Assembly (NCBI GenBank): GCA_035644395.1
Contig: DASQOR010000083.1
Span: forward strand, 1 to 64,000
Direction of reading: 5' to 3'
DNA length: 64,000 nt
Source of the DNA: JBGPLJ01 sp035644395
GTDB taxonomy: Bacteria; Pseudomonadota; Gammaproteobacteria; Steroidobacterales; Steroidobacteraceae
Shown here in pieces: positions 53,301-62,665 of the stretch. The notes under the pieces were generated by a model. The model was given only the letters and a program-made list of their open reading frames with translations. It had not been told where the DNA came from and ran no database searches. Each line of letters opens with the position of its first letter. Position 1 is the first letter of the stretch. Both the position numbers and the translations under genes were made by a program.

Positions 53301-54614
53301 TCAGCCCTCCTCGCGGACATCGATGCCTGCCCGGTGCGCCAGGCCAACAAAGCCCGGGAACGAGGTCGCCACGTTGGCGGTGTCCCGTATCCGGATCGGC
53401 GCCGTGGCCCTGAGGCTCGCAATCGCAAACGCCATCGCGATGCGGTGATCGCCGTGGCTGTCGACGGTGCCGCCCTTCAGCGTTCCACCACGCAGGCGCA
53501 TGCCGTCAGGCAGCACCTGCACGTCCGCGCCGAGCGTTGCCAGCCCCTCGGCCATGACCGCGATCCGATCGCTTTCCTTGACCCGCAATTCCTCCGCACC
53601 GCTCACCCGGGTCTCGCCGCTCGCGCAGGCTGCCGCCACGAAGAGCGCCGGAAATTCGTCGATCGCGAGCGGCACGAGCGCGCGGGGAACCTCGATCCCG
53701 TGCAACTCGCTCGGCCGAACCGTGAGATCCGCGATGGGCTCGCCGCCGCTCACGCGCGCATTGCCGACTTCGATCCGCCCGCCCATGCTCTGGAGGATCT
53801 CGAGGAGCCCGGTGCGCGTCGGATTCATTCCGACTCCTTCGAGCCTGAGCTCCCCGGCTTCGGCGAGACAACCGGCGACGAGGAAAAAGGCGGCAGAAGA
53901 AAAGTCCGCGGGCACGATCACGTCGCAGGCCGTGAGCTTCGCGGGGCCGTTCATCCGCACCAGGGGGCCCCGCTGCTCGACCGCGACGCCGAAGCCCTTC
54001 AGCATGCGTTCCGTGTGATCCCGCGTGGGCGCGGGTTCGATGAGTTCGGTGGTGCCTTCGGCATAAAGTCCCGCCAGCAGCAGCGCCGACTTGACCTGCG
54101 CGCTTGCGACCGGCAGCTGGTAGCGGATGGCCGTGAGTCGCGCGCCGCCGTGCACGACGACGGGCGGCATGCCTGCCGTCGTGTCAATGCGCGCGCCCAT
54201 CCGGCGCAACGGCGCGGCAACCCGTTCCATCGGCCTGCGGCTTAGCGAGGCGTCACCGACGAGGCGCGATGTAAATGCCTGGCCCGCGAGCAAGCCCAGG
54301 CTCAGCCGGATGGCGGTGCCGGCATTGCCCATGTCGAGGTCCTGCACCGGCGCCTGCAATCCCGCGGCGCCCGCCCCATCGACGATGACGGTGGTCGCCT
54401 CCGGCCGCTCGATGCGTACGCCCATCGCGCGCATCGCGCCGAGTGTTGCAAGGCAGTCCTCGCTGTCGAGAAAGCCGCTGATACGGGAACGCCCCGCGGC
54501 GATCCCCGCGAGCATCAGCGAGCGGTGCGAAATCGATTTGTCGCCCGGCACCCGCAACGCACCCGACACGCGGCGGGCCGGCGTTGCGACGAATGAGCGA
54601 ACGCCGGCGTTCAC
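53301..54614 (-). CDS. aroA: 3-phosphoshikimate 1-carboxyvinyltransferase (EPSP synthase)
   Basis: Sixth step of the shikimate pathway. It is 437 aa. LRVPGDKSISHR near the start is the substrate-binding motif, and GNAGTAIRLSLGLLAGQ is seen. The GTG at 54614 overlaps the hisC stop (GTGA). It is not fused to tyrA, unlike the Pseudomonas arrangement where tyrA and aroA are joined. Confidence 0.96.
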   Translation of the reverse strand: MNAGVRSFVATPARRVSGALRVPGDKSISHRSLMLAGIAAGRSRISGFLDSEDCLATLGAMRAMGVRIERPEATTVIVDGAGAAGLQAPVQDLDMGNAGTAIRLSLGLLAGQAFTSRLVGDASLSRRPMERVAAPLRRMGARIDTTAGMPPVVVHGGARLTAIRYQLPVASAQVKSALLLAGLYAEGTTELIEPAPTRDHTERMLKGFGVAVEQRGPLVRMNGPAKLTACDVIVPADFSSAAFFLVAGCLAEAGELRLEGVGMNPTRTGLLEILQSMGGRIEVGNARVSGGEPIADLTVRPSELHGIEVPRALVPLAIDEFPALFVAAACASGETRVSGAEELRVKESDRIAVMAEGLATLGADVQVLPDGMRLRGGTLKGGTVDSHGDHRIAMAFAIASLRATAPIRIRDTANVATSFPGFVGLAHRAGIDVREEG

Positions 54615-55738
54615 GCCCGGTCCCGCAGCGCGGCGCCGAGCGCCTCGAGGCAACGCTCGTCCTGCTCGCGCGTACCTGTCGTTATGCGAAGACAATTCGG
54701 CAGGCCATAGCCCGTCATTGGCCGCACGATCACGCCGGCGCGCAACAGCGACTCATAGACTGGGGCCGCCGCGCGGCCGCAATCGACGAGAACGAAATTG
54801 GCGGCCGATGGGAACGGCTTGACCCCCAGCGCACGGCAGCCCTCAGTGAGCCGTTCGATGCCCGCGCGATTGAGTGCCGCGACCGATTCGACGTGGCCGC
54901 GATCCTCGAGCGCAGCGCTCGCGGCGGCCAGGCTTACCGCGTTTACGTTGAACGGCTGCCGCACGCGGTTCAGAAGCTCCGCGACCTGCGGATGCGAAAG
55001 GCCATAGCCGATGCGCAGGCCCGCAAGTCCATAGGCCTTGGAGAACGTGCGCACGACGACGAGGTTCGGAAATTCGGCGAGCCAGGCCGAGGCATCCGGA
55101 CAACCGACGCTGCGGCCATAGTCGCAGTACGCCTCGTCGGCCACGGCGAGCGTCGTGGCGGGCAGTGACGCGAGGAAGCGCTTGAGTTCGCCGCCACCGA
55201 CCCAGGTACCGGTCGGATTGTTCGGGTTGGCAAGAAACACGAGTCGGGTCCGCGCGGTCACGGCCGCGCGCAGGGCCTCGAGATCGTGTCCGAGCGGCAT
55301 GGCGGCGTCCCGGCCGAAGGCCGGAGCCACTTTCGCGGTGGCGCCCGTCGCCTGCACGGCGAGCGGATACACGGCGAAGCAATAATCGGAATAAACCGCC
55401 TCGACATCGGGTGTGAGGAAAGCCTCGGCCAGCATGACGAGCAGGTCGTTCGAACCGTTGCCAAGCGTGATGCATTCCGGGGGGACGGCGTGGAAACGCG
55501 CCAGCGCCTGCCGCAGTTCATGGCCGTTGCCGTCGGGATAGAGCCGCACGGCGCGCAGTGCCGAGGTTGCCGCCGCGACGGCTTTTGCCGAGGGACCCAG
55601 CGGATTCTCGTTCGATGCGAGCTTCACGCTGTCGGCGATGCCGAGCTCGCGTTCGAGCTCGCCGAGCGGCTTGCCGGGCACGTAGGGAGTGAGGCCGAGG
55701 ACGGCCGGTGCGGCGAGCTTCGTGAAGTCGACGCTCAC
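54611..55738 (-). CDS. hisC: Histidinol-phosphate aminotransferase
   Basis: PLP enzyme of 375 aa. SNENPLGPS and the Schiff-base lysine in TFSKAYGLAGLRIGYG are clear. In this aromatic operon it may serve as an aromatic/imidazole aminotransferase. The GTG at 55738 overlaps the pheA stop. Confidence 0.94.
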   Translation of the reverse strand: MSVDFTKLAAPAVLGLTPYVPGKPLGELERELGIADSVKLASNENPLGPSAKAVAAATSALRAVRLYPDGNGHELRQALARFHAVPPECITLGNGSNDLLVMLAEAFLTPDVEAVYSDYCFAVYPLAVQATGATAKVAPAFGRDAAMPLGHDLEALRAAVTARTRLVFLANPNNPTGTWVGGGELKRFLASLPATTLAVADEAYCDYGRSVGCPDASAWLAEFPNLVVVRTFSKAYGLAGLRIGYGLSHPQVAELLNRVRQPFNVNAVSLAAASAALEDRGHVESVAALNRAGIERLTEGCRALGVKPFPSAANFVLVDCGRAAAPVYESLLRAGVIVRPMTGYGLPNCLRITTGTREQDERCLEALGAALRDRA

Positions 55739-56856
55739 AGCACCGCTTGCGGATAGGACCCGAGCACCTTGAAGAGCTCCGCGCGCTTCTTGAGCTCGCG
55801 GAACGCGCGCTTCACGTGCGTCTCCTCCACGTGCCCCTCGATGTCGATGAAGAAGACGTAGTCCCACTTGCGCCGTTGCGAGGGGCGCGATTCGATGCGG
55901 GTCATGCTGATGCGATTGCGCGCAAGCGGCTGCAGCAGCCGGTAGAGAGCGCCGGGCGCGTCGGTATGCGCGGCCGTCACGAGCAGAGTCGTCTTGTCCT
56001 TGCCGCTCGGCGCGAAGAGCTTGCGGCCGACGACGAGAAACCGCGTCGTGTTGTCCGCGCGGTCCTCGATCTCGGCGGCGAGCACCGTGAGCCCGTACAC
56101 CTCGGCGGCGGCCTGCCCTGCGATCGCGGCCGTGCCGTCTTCATCGCGCGAGCGCCGCGCGCCTTCCGCATTGCTCGCAACGGCCACGCGCTCGACATCC
56201 GGCAGGTGTTCATCGAGCCAGCCCCGGCACTGCGCCAGCGCCTGCTGGTGCGCGCAGATGCGCTGGATGCCGTCGAGCCCGTCCATTCGGCCCATCAGGT
56301 GCTGGCGGACGCGCAGCTCCACTTCGCCGCAGATCCGCAGCGGCGAGCGCAGGAAAAGGTCGAGCGTGTTGTTGACCGTGCCTTCCGTCGAATTCTCGAT
56401 CGGCACGACCCCGAAGTCGGCGTTGCCCGCCTCCACCTCGTGGAAAACCTCGCGCGTGCCCGGCAACGCGAGCGCCCGCACCGAGTGGCCGAAGTGCTTG
56501 AGCACCGCGGCCTGGGTGAAAGTGCCCTCGGGCCCGAGGAAGGCGACCTTGAGCGGTTCCTGCTGCGCGAGGCAGGCCGACATGATCTCGCGAAAGAGCC
56601 GCAGCACCTCGTCGTTGCGCAGCGGCCCGCGGTTGCGCTCCACGGCCATGCGCAGGACCTGCGCCTCGCGCTCCGGCCGGTAGAAATCGACCGTGCGTCC
56701 CTCGGCGCCCTTGGAAATGCCGACCGCCTGCGCGAGCCGCGCGCGCTCGCTGATGAGTTCGTGGATGCGGCCGTCGATGCCGTCGATGCGCGCGCGAATG
56801 TCCTCGATCGCCGGCTTCAGCGGCTGGGTCGGTGGCTTCCTCGGTTTGCGCGCCAT
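55735..56856 (-). CDS. pheA: Bifunctional chorismate mutase/prephenate dehydratase
   Basis: A 373-aa P-protein. The AroQ chorismate mutase domain is at about 15-100 (IDGIDGRIHELISERARLAQ). Prephenate dehydratase is at about 105-285 (VAFLGPEGTFTQAA). A C-terminal ACT domain (about 300-373, ESRPSQRRKWDYVFF) gives feedback inhibition by phenylalanine. It starts 3 nt from the end of serA. Confidence 0.97.
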   Translation of the reverse strand: MARKPRKPPTQPLKPAIEDIRARIDGIDGRIHELISERARLAQAVGISKGAEGRTVDFYRPEREAQVLRMAVERNRGPLRNDEVLRLFREIMSACLAQQEPLKVAFLGPEGTFTQAAVLKHFGHSVRALALPGTREVFHEVEAGNADFGVVPIENSTEGTVNNTLDLFLRSPLRICGEVELRVRQHLMGRMDGLDGIQRICAHQQALAQCRGWLDEHLPDVERVAVASNAEGARRSRDEDGTAAIAGQAAAEVYGLTVLAAEIEDRADNTTRFLVVGRKLFAPSGKDKTTLLVTAAHTDAPGALYRLLQPLARNRISMTRIESRPSQRRKWDYVFFIDIEGHVEETHVKRAFRELKKRAELFKVLGSYPQAVL

Positions 56857-56859
56857 GCC

Positions 56860-58029
56860 CTACAAGATACGCGCAGCCAGCACGCCCCCGATAGAGCGGA
56901 TCTGCTGCAGCACCGCTGCGCCGATGGTCGCGTCGGTATCGATCACCGTGTAGGCGATCTCGCCGCGCGACTTGTTCAGGAGGTCCGCGATGTTGAGTCC
57001 CGCGCCGGCGAGGCAGGTCGAAATCTGCCCGACCATGTTCGGCACGTTCTCATTCGCGATCGTGATGCGGCTCGTGCCCGCCACACGGGGCATGACGGTT
57101 TCCGGAAAATTGACGGAATTGCGCACGTTGCCGCTCTCGAGATAGTCGCGCAGCGTGTCGGCGACCATCACCGCGCAGTTCTCCTCCGCTTCGTAGGTTG
57201 AAGCGCCGAGGTGCGGCAGGGCCACGATCTTCGGATGGTCCTTGTTGCGGTTCGTCGGAAAGTCGCAGATGTAGGCGGCGAGCTTGCCGGCGTCGAGCGC
57301 GGCGATCACCGCGCCCTCCTCGACGATCGGCGCGCGCGAGAAATTCAGCAGCACCGCGCCTTGCTTCATCACCCGGATGCGGGCGGCGTTGACGAGCCCA
57401 CGGGTCGCCTCGGCGAGCGGCACGTGCAGGCTGATGAAATCGGCGCGCGCACAGAGGTCATCGAGCGACAGGGCCTGCTCCACGGCCGACGACAGCTGCC
57501 AGGCGCGCTGCACGGTGATCTGCGGATCGTAGCCGAGCACCTTCATGCGCAGCGCCGCGGCGGCATTCGCGACTTCGACGCCGATCGCGCCGAGCCCGAC
57601 GACGCCGAGCGTGCGGCCGGGCAGCTCGAAACCGACGAACTTCTTCTTGCCTTCCTCGACCTCGACTTCGAGTGCGTGATCGTCGCCGCTCAGCGCCCGC
57701 GTGTAGGACCAGGCCTGGCAGATATTGCGGGCCGCGAGCAGCGTGCCCGCGAGCACCAGCTCCTTCACTGCGTTGGCATTGGCGCCCGGCGCGTTGAAGA
57801 CCGGAATGCCGCGCTTGCTCATCGCGGGCACCGGGATGTTATTGGTGCCCGCGCCGGCGCGGCCAATGGCGAGCACGCTGTCCGCGATCGCGACCTTGTG
57901 CAGGTCCGCCGAGCGCACGAGGATCGCGTCCGGCTGGCTCACGTCGGCGCCGACCTCGAAACGCTCGCGCGGCAGCCGCTCGAGACCGAGCCTCGAAATG
58001 TTGTTGAGTGTCTGTATGCGAAAGGCCAT
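56860..58029 (-). CDS. serA: D-3-phosphoglycerate dehydrogenase
   Basis: First step of serine synthesis. It is 389 aa. NAD site LGVVGLGAIGVEVAN and catalytic HLGAST are visible, with a C-terminal ACT-like domain (about 320-389). It lies between serC and pheA, placing the first and third steps of the serine route side by side inside the aromatic operon. Confidence 0.96.
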   Translation of the reverse strand: MAFRIQTLNNISRLGLERLPRERFEVGADVSQPDAILVRSADLHKVAIADSVLAIGRAGAGTNNIPVPAMSKRGIPVFNAPGANANAVKELVLAGTLLAARNICQAWSYTRALSGDDHALEVEVEEGKKKFVGFELPGRTLGVVGLGAIGVEVANAAAALRMKVLGYDPQITVQRAWQLSSAVEQALSLDDLCARADFISLHVPLAEATRGLVNAARIRVMKQGAVLLNFSRAPIVEEGAVIAALDAGKLAAYICDFPTNRNKDHPKIVALPHLGASTYEAEENCAVMVADTLRDYLESGNVRNSVNFPETVMPRVAGTSRITIANENVPNMVGQISTCLAGAGLNIADLLNKSRGEIAYTVIDTDATIGAAVLQQIRSIGGVLAARIL

Positions 58030-58035
58030 CGTTCC

Positions 58036-59112
58036 TCAGCCGTGCTTGCGGGCAAATTCGCGCATGAAGCCGAGCAGCGCCTCGACGCCGGCGATCGGCA
58101 TCGCGTTGTAGAGGCTCGCCCGCATGCCACCCACCGAGCGATGCCCCTCCAGATGCGTGAGGCCGGCGCTGCGCGCTTGCTCGCAGAATGTCTTCTCGAG
58201 CTCCGGGTCCGGCACGGTGAACGGGACGTTCATCCACGAGCGGCACTCGCGTGCCACCGGGTTGCGGTAGTAGCCGGAGCCGTCGATGTAGTCGTACAGG
58301 AGCCCGGCCTTTGCGCGATTGCGCTTGCCCATGGCTTCGAGCCCGCCCTGGGCCTTCAGCCATTTCAGCACCAGGCCCGCGAGGTACCAGCCGAAGGTCG
58401 GCGGCGTATTGAGCATCGAACCGTCGTCCGCCATCGCCTTGTAGTCAAAGACGGTGGGAGTGCCGGGCCGCGCCTTGCCGATGAGGTCCTCGCGCACGAT
58501 CACGACGGTGATGCCGGAAGGGCCGATGTTCTTCTGCGCGCCCGCGTAGATGAGGCCGAAGCGGCTCACGTCGAGGGGCCGCGACAGGAGCGTCGAGCTC
58601 ATGTCCGCGACGAGTGGCGCGCTGCCAGCCGGGATGAACGGGAATTCGACGCCACCGATCGTTTCGTTCGGCGTGTAGTGCAGGTACGCGGCGTTCGCCG
58701 AACGCTTCCAGCCGGCCTGCGCCGGAACGTTCGTGTAGTTGCCCGCCGCCGCATCGGCGGCGACGTTCACCTGGGCATAGCGCTTCGCTTCACCGATGGC
58801 CTTCTTCGACCACTGCCCGGTGTTGACGTAGTCGACCGTCGACTCCTGCCGCGCAAGGTTCATGGGGATCGCCGAGAACTGGCCGGTCGCGCCGCCCTGG
58901 ACGAACAGCACCTTATAGCTGGCCGGCACCTTCAGCAGCGCGCGCAGGTCGGCCTCGGCGGTTTGCGCAATGGCGACAAAGGCCTTCGAGCGGTGACTGA
59001 CTTCCATCACCGACATGCCGCTCGCGTTCCAGTCGGTCAGCTCATCCCGGGCCTGCTCCAGGACTTCGAGGGGCAGCACCGCCGGGCCGGCGGCGAAATT
59101 GAACGCGCGCAT
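58036..59112 (-). CDS. serC: Phosphoserine aminotransferase
   Basis: PLP enzyme of 358 aa. It starts MRAFNFAAGPAVLPLEVLEQ, diagnostic for SerC. The lysine is in YAGAQKNIGPSG. It also takes part in pyridoxal phosphate synthesis. It lies 44 nt after gyrA and 6 nt before serA. Confidence 0.97.
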   Translation of the reverse strand: MRAFNFAAGPAVLPLEVLEQARDELTDWNASGMSVMEVSHRSKAFVAIAQTAEADLRALLKVPASYKVLFVQGGATGQFSAIPMNLARQESTVDYVNTGQWSKKAIGEAKRYAQVNVAADAAAGNYTNVPAQAGWKRSANAAYLHYTPNETIGGVEFPFIPAGSAPLVADMSSTLLSRPLDVSRFGLIYAGAQKNIGPSGITVVIVREDLIGKARPGTPTVFDYKAMADDGSMLNTPPTFGWYLAGLVLKWLKAQGGLEAMGKRNRAKAGLLYDYIDGSGYYRNPVARECRSWMNVPFTVPDPELEKTFCEQARSAGLTHLEGHRSVGGMRASLYNAMPIAGVEALLGFMREFARKHG

Positions 59113-59156
59113 CCTTGGAATTTCCAGCGAGAGAAACGGGGGACGAGGGGATGGTA

Positions 59157-61733
59157 TCAGGCCGGTGGCGGCGTTTCAGCCGTCTCCACGACCTCACCCG
59201 CCTCGCCGTTCAGCGCTTCGACGCGCTCGAGGCCGACCAGCCGCTCGCCATCCGGGATGCGGATGAGACGAACGCCCTGGGTATTGCGCCCGACGACCGA
59301 AATCTCGTTGACCGGCGTGCGCACCAGGGTGCCGCTCGAAGTGATGAGCATGACCTCGTCTTCGCGCGCCACTTGCAGCGCGCCGACCATGCTGCCGTTG
59401 CGGTCGGAGGTCTGCAGGGCGATGACGCCCTGGCCGCCGCGCCCCTGCAGCGGGAAATCCTCGATCGGGGTGAGCTTGCCAAAACCGTTCTCGGAGGCCG
59501 TCAGGATCTGTCCGTCGCCCACGACGATGAGCGCATTGACCTTTTGTCCGTCGCCCAGCCGGATGCCGCGAACGCCCGCCGCCTCGCGCCCCATCGGGCG
59601 CACTTCCTCTTCCGGAAAGCGGATCGACTTGCCGCCGGTCGAGAACAGCATGATTTCCCGGCGGCCGTTCGTGAGTGCGACGCCGACGAGGCTGTCACCG
59701 GCGCCGAGGTCCACGGCGATGATGCCGCTCGAGCGCGGTCGCGAGAACGCGGACAGCGGCGTCTTCTTCACCGTGCCGAGCGCCGTGACCATGAAGACGA
59801 AGCTGCTGTCCTCGTATTCCTTGATCGGCAGCATCGTGTTGATGCGCTCGCCTTCGACGAGCGGCAGCAGGTTCACGATGGGCTTGCCGCGCGCGACGCG
59901 CCCGGCCTGCGGCAACTCGTAGACCTTGAGCCAGTAGACCTTGCCGTGACTCGAGAAGCACAGCAGCGTGTCATGCGTATTCGCCACGAAGAGTTTGTCC
60001 ACGAAGTCCTCGTCCTTGACGGCGGTCGCCGCCTTGCCGCGCCCACCCCGGCGCTGCGCCTGATACATGGAAACGGGCTGCGCTTTCGCGTAGCCGGAGT
60101 GCGAGAGCGTGACGACCACGTCCTGCGGTTCGATGAGGTCCTCGATCGTGAGGTCCGAGCCGTCGTGCACGATCTCGGTGCGGCGCTGGTCGCCGTACGT
60201 GTCCCGGATTTCCGTGAGCTCCGCGCGGATGACGGTGAGGAGCCGCGCCGGATCGGCGAGGATTTCCGCAAGGTCCGCGATGCGCAGCAGGAGTTCGCGG
60301 AATTCCTCGACGATCTTGTCCTGTTCGAGGCCGGTCAGCCGCTGCAGGCGCATTTCGAGGATGGCTTGCGCCTGCGCCTCGGAGAGCCGGTAGCCGTTCG
60401 CGTGCAGACCCAGTTCCCCGGCCAGGCCGTCCGGTCGCGTGCTGACCGAGCCCGCGCGCTCGAGCATCTGCGGCACGGCGCCCGGGGTCCACACCTTCGC
60501 CAGCAGCGCGCTCAGCGCCTCCGGCGGTGTCTTGCTCGCCTTGATCAGCGCGATCACCGGATCGATGTTCGCCAGCGCGACCGCGAGACCTTCGAGGATG
60601 TGCGCCCGCTCGCGCGCCTTGCGCAGATCGAAGATCGTGCGGCGCGTGACGACTTCGCGGCGATGGCGCAGGAACGCCTCGAGGAGCTGCTTCAGCGACA
60701 GCAGGCGCGGCTGGCCGTCGACCAGCGCGACCATGTTGATGCCGAACACGGTCTCCATCGGCGTCTGGTTGTAGAGCTTGTTGAGCACGATGTCGGCGAC
60801 TTCGCCGCGCTTCAACTCGATGACGATGCGCATGCCGTCCTTGTCGGACTCGTCGCGCAGCTCCGAGATGCCGTCGATCTCCTTGTTGCGGACCAGATCC
60901 GCGATGCGCTCGATGAGGCGTGCCTTGTTGACCTGGTACGGCAGCTCCGTGACGACGATCGCCTGGCGCCCGCCCTTCTCGAGATCTTCCACGTGCGTGC
61001 GGGCACGCACCGAGAGGCGTCCGCGGCCCGTCTTGTAGCCCGCGACGATTTCCTGCGCACCGTTGATGATGCCGGCGGTCGGAAAGTCCGGCCCCGGCAC
61101 CAGCTGCATGAGCGCGGCGAGCGCGAGGCTGGGATCCTCGATGAGCGCGAGGCAGGCGTTGATGACTTCCGTGAGGTTGTGCGGCGGGACATTGGTCGCC
61201 ATGCCGACCGCGATGCCCGACGAGCCATTGATGAGGAGATTCGGGATGCGCGACGGCAGGACCGCGGGCTCGACTTCCTTGCCGTCGTAGTTCGCGACGA
61301 AGTCGACCGTTTCCTTGTCGATGTCGGCGAGCAGTTCCCCGGCGATCTTTTCCAGCCGGCATTCGGTGTAGCGCATGGCTGCGGCCATGTCGCCGTCGAC
61401 CGAGCCGAAGTTGCCCTGCCCGTCGACGAGCGTGTAGCGCAGCGAGAAGTCCTGCGCCATGCGCACCAGCGTGTCGTAGATCGAGCTGTCGCCGTGCGGG
61501 TGGTACTTGCCCATTACCTCGCCGACGACGCGCGCGCATTTGACGTACGGGCGGTTGTGGACGTTGTTCGCCTCGTGCATGCCGAAAAGCACCCGGCGGT
61601 GCACCGGTTTCAGGCCGTCGCGAACGTCCGGAAGCGCTCGTCCCACGATCACGCTCATGGCGTAATCGAGGTACGACTGGCGCATCTCATCTTCGAGGTT
61701 GACGGAGATGATTTCGCGGGCTATCGAGGGCAT
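59157..61733 (-). CDS. gyrA: DNA gyrase subunit A
   Basis: Breaks and rejoins DNA to introduce negative supercoils. It is 858 aa. The catalytic tyrosine is Tyr122 (MRYTEC). The quinolone-resistance region keeps Ser83 and Asp87 (HPHGDSSIYD), the sensitive state. The GyrA box QRRGGRG is present in the C-terminal DNA-wrapping domain. The gene is divergent from ubiG. Confidence 0.98.
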   Translation of the reverse strand: MPSIAREIISVNLEDEMRQSYLDYAMSVIVGRALPDVRDGLKPVHRRVLFGMHEANNVHNRPYVKCARVVGEVMGKYHPHGDSSIYDTLVRMAQDFSLRYTLVDGQGNFGSVDGDMAAAMRYTECRLEKIAGELLADIDKETVDFVANYDGKEVEPAVLPSRIPNLLINGSSGIAVGMATNVPPHNLTEVINACLALIEDPSLALAALMQLVPGPDFPTAGIINGAQEIVAGYKTGRGRLSVRARTHVEDLEKGGRQAIVVTELPYQVNKARLIERIADLVRNKEIDGISELRDESDKDGMRIVIELKRGEVADIVLNKLYNQTPMETVFGINMVALVDGQPRLLSLKQLLEAFLRHRREVVTRRTIFDLRKARERAHILEGLAVALANIDPVIALIKASKTPPEALSALLAKVWTPGAVPQMLERAGSVSTRPDGLAGELGLHANGYRLSEAQAQAILEMRLQRLTGLEQDKIVEEFRELLLRIADLAEILADPARLLTVIRAELTEIRDTYGDQRRTEIVHDGSDLTIEDLIEPQDVVVTLSHSGYAKAQPVSMYQAQRRGGRGKAATAVKDEDFVDKLFVANTHDTLLCFSSHGKVYWLKVYELPQAGRVARGKPIVNLLPLVEGERINTMLPIKEYEDSSFVFMVTALGTVKKTPLSAFSRPRSSGIIAVDLGAGDSLVGVALTNGRREIMLFSTGGKSIRFPEEEVRPMGREAAGVRGIRLGDGQKVNALIVVGDGQILTASENGFGKLTPIEDFPLQGRGGQGVIALQTSDRNGSMVGALQVAREDEVMLITSSGTLVRTPVNEISVVGRNTQGVRLIRIPDGERLVGLERVEALNGEAGEVVETAETPPPA

Positions 61734-61960
61734 GAATAGGGCGTGCGCGCCGTGCGCGGAAGTTCTTGATTCTGGTTGCGTTTCGGGCTAGTCAAAAGGC
61801 CGGGCCGGAGCCCCGTTCGAAGGCTCGAATTTTAGCACACGAGCGCGCGCGGACGCGGCCCTTTTTGGGGCGGGAATCGGGGTCCGAAGCCACTCCTATC
61901 CGATGCCTGGTGTACTCTCCTTGGCCGCATCGATTGCGCCCCCGACGAGAGGAGCTTTTC
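61734..61960. promoter_or_regulatory. Divergent gyrA-ubiG intergenic region
   Basis: This 227-nt region must contain promoters for both directions. On the minus strand an extended -10-like TGC-TAAAAT (61829-61837) lies about 90 nt from the gyrA start, without a matching -35. No convincing ubiG promoter was picked out. Nothing else coding was seen. Confidence 0.4.
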
Positions 61961-62665
61961 TTGACCGCAACGGCCAATGTCGACCCCGCGGAAATCGCCA
62001 AATTCGAGGCGCTCGCGGAGCGCTGGTGGGATCCGCAGGGCGAGTTTCGCCCGCTGCATGAATTGAATCCGCTGCGACTCGATTTCATTCGCGCGCGCGC
62101 GCCGCTCAAGGGCGCCCGGGTTCTCGATGTCGGGTGCGGCGGCGGTATCCTCGCCGAAGCGATGGCGGCCGACGGCGCCGAGGTCATGGGCATCGACCTC
62201 GCCGAGACGCCGCTCAAGATCGCGAGGCTCCACGCCCTCGAGCGCAAGATCGCGGTCAGCTATCGCCTGGACTCGGTCGACGCCCACGCCGACGCGAATG
62301 GCGGCCGCTACGACATCGTCACCTGCATGGAAATGCTCGAGCACGTGCCGCAGCCGGATGCGATCGTCGCTCGCCTGGCCGACCTGCTGCGGCCCGGGGG
62401 CCAGCTTTTCGTGTCGACGCTCAATCGCAACCTCAAATCCTTCCTGATGGCCATTGTCGGCGCCGAATACCTGCTTCGGCTGCTGCCGCGCGGTACCCAC
62501 GAATACGAGCGATTCATCCGTCCGTCGGAGCTCGCGCGCTGGGCCCGGCAGGCAAGCCTGACGCAGGGCGCGCTCTCGGGCCTCGTCTACGATCCCTTTT
62601 CGCGCCGCTTCAGCCTGAGCGCGGACACCGCCGTCAACTACCTCGCGCAGTTCCAGAAGCCATGA
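61961..62665 (+). CDS. ubiG: Ubiquinone biosynthesis O-methyltransferase
   Basis: Methylates the two hydroxyl groups of ubiquinone precursors. It is 234 aa. The SAM motif VLDVGCGGGILAEAMA (about 50-65) is clear, and EALAERWWDPQGEFRPLHELNP is the usual N-terminal signature. TTG at 61961 is chosen because AGAGGAG lies about 7 nt upstream and upstream translation looks non-coding. It overlaps the next gene by 4 nt. Confidence 0.95.
   Translation: MTATANVDPAEIAKFEALAERWWDPQGEFRPLHELNPLRLDFIRARAPLKGARVLDVGCGGGILAEAMAADGAEVMGIDLAETPLKIARLHALERKIAVSYRLDSVDAHADANGGRYDIVTCMEMLEHVPQPDAIVARLADLLRPGGQLFVSTLNRNLKSFLMAIVGAEYLLRLLPRGTHEYERFIRPSELARWARQASLTQGALSGLVYDPFSRRFSLSADTAVNYLAQFQKP

Noticed and set aside
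57211..59922. Plus-strand frame of 903 codons opposite serA, serC and gyrA
   Set aside because: It crosses three conserved genes on the other strand and shows no family motif.
59115..61739. Plus-strand frame of 874 codons opposite gyrA
   Set aside because: It lies entirely over gyrA and encodes Arg/Asp/His-rich sequence without recognisable domains. It is the usual antisense artefact of a GC-rich gene.
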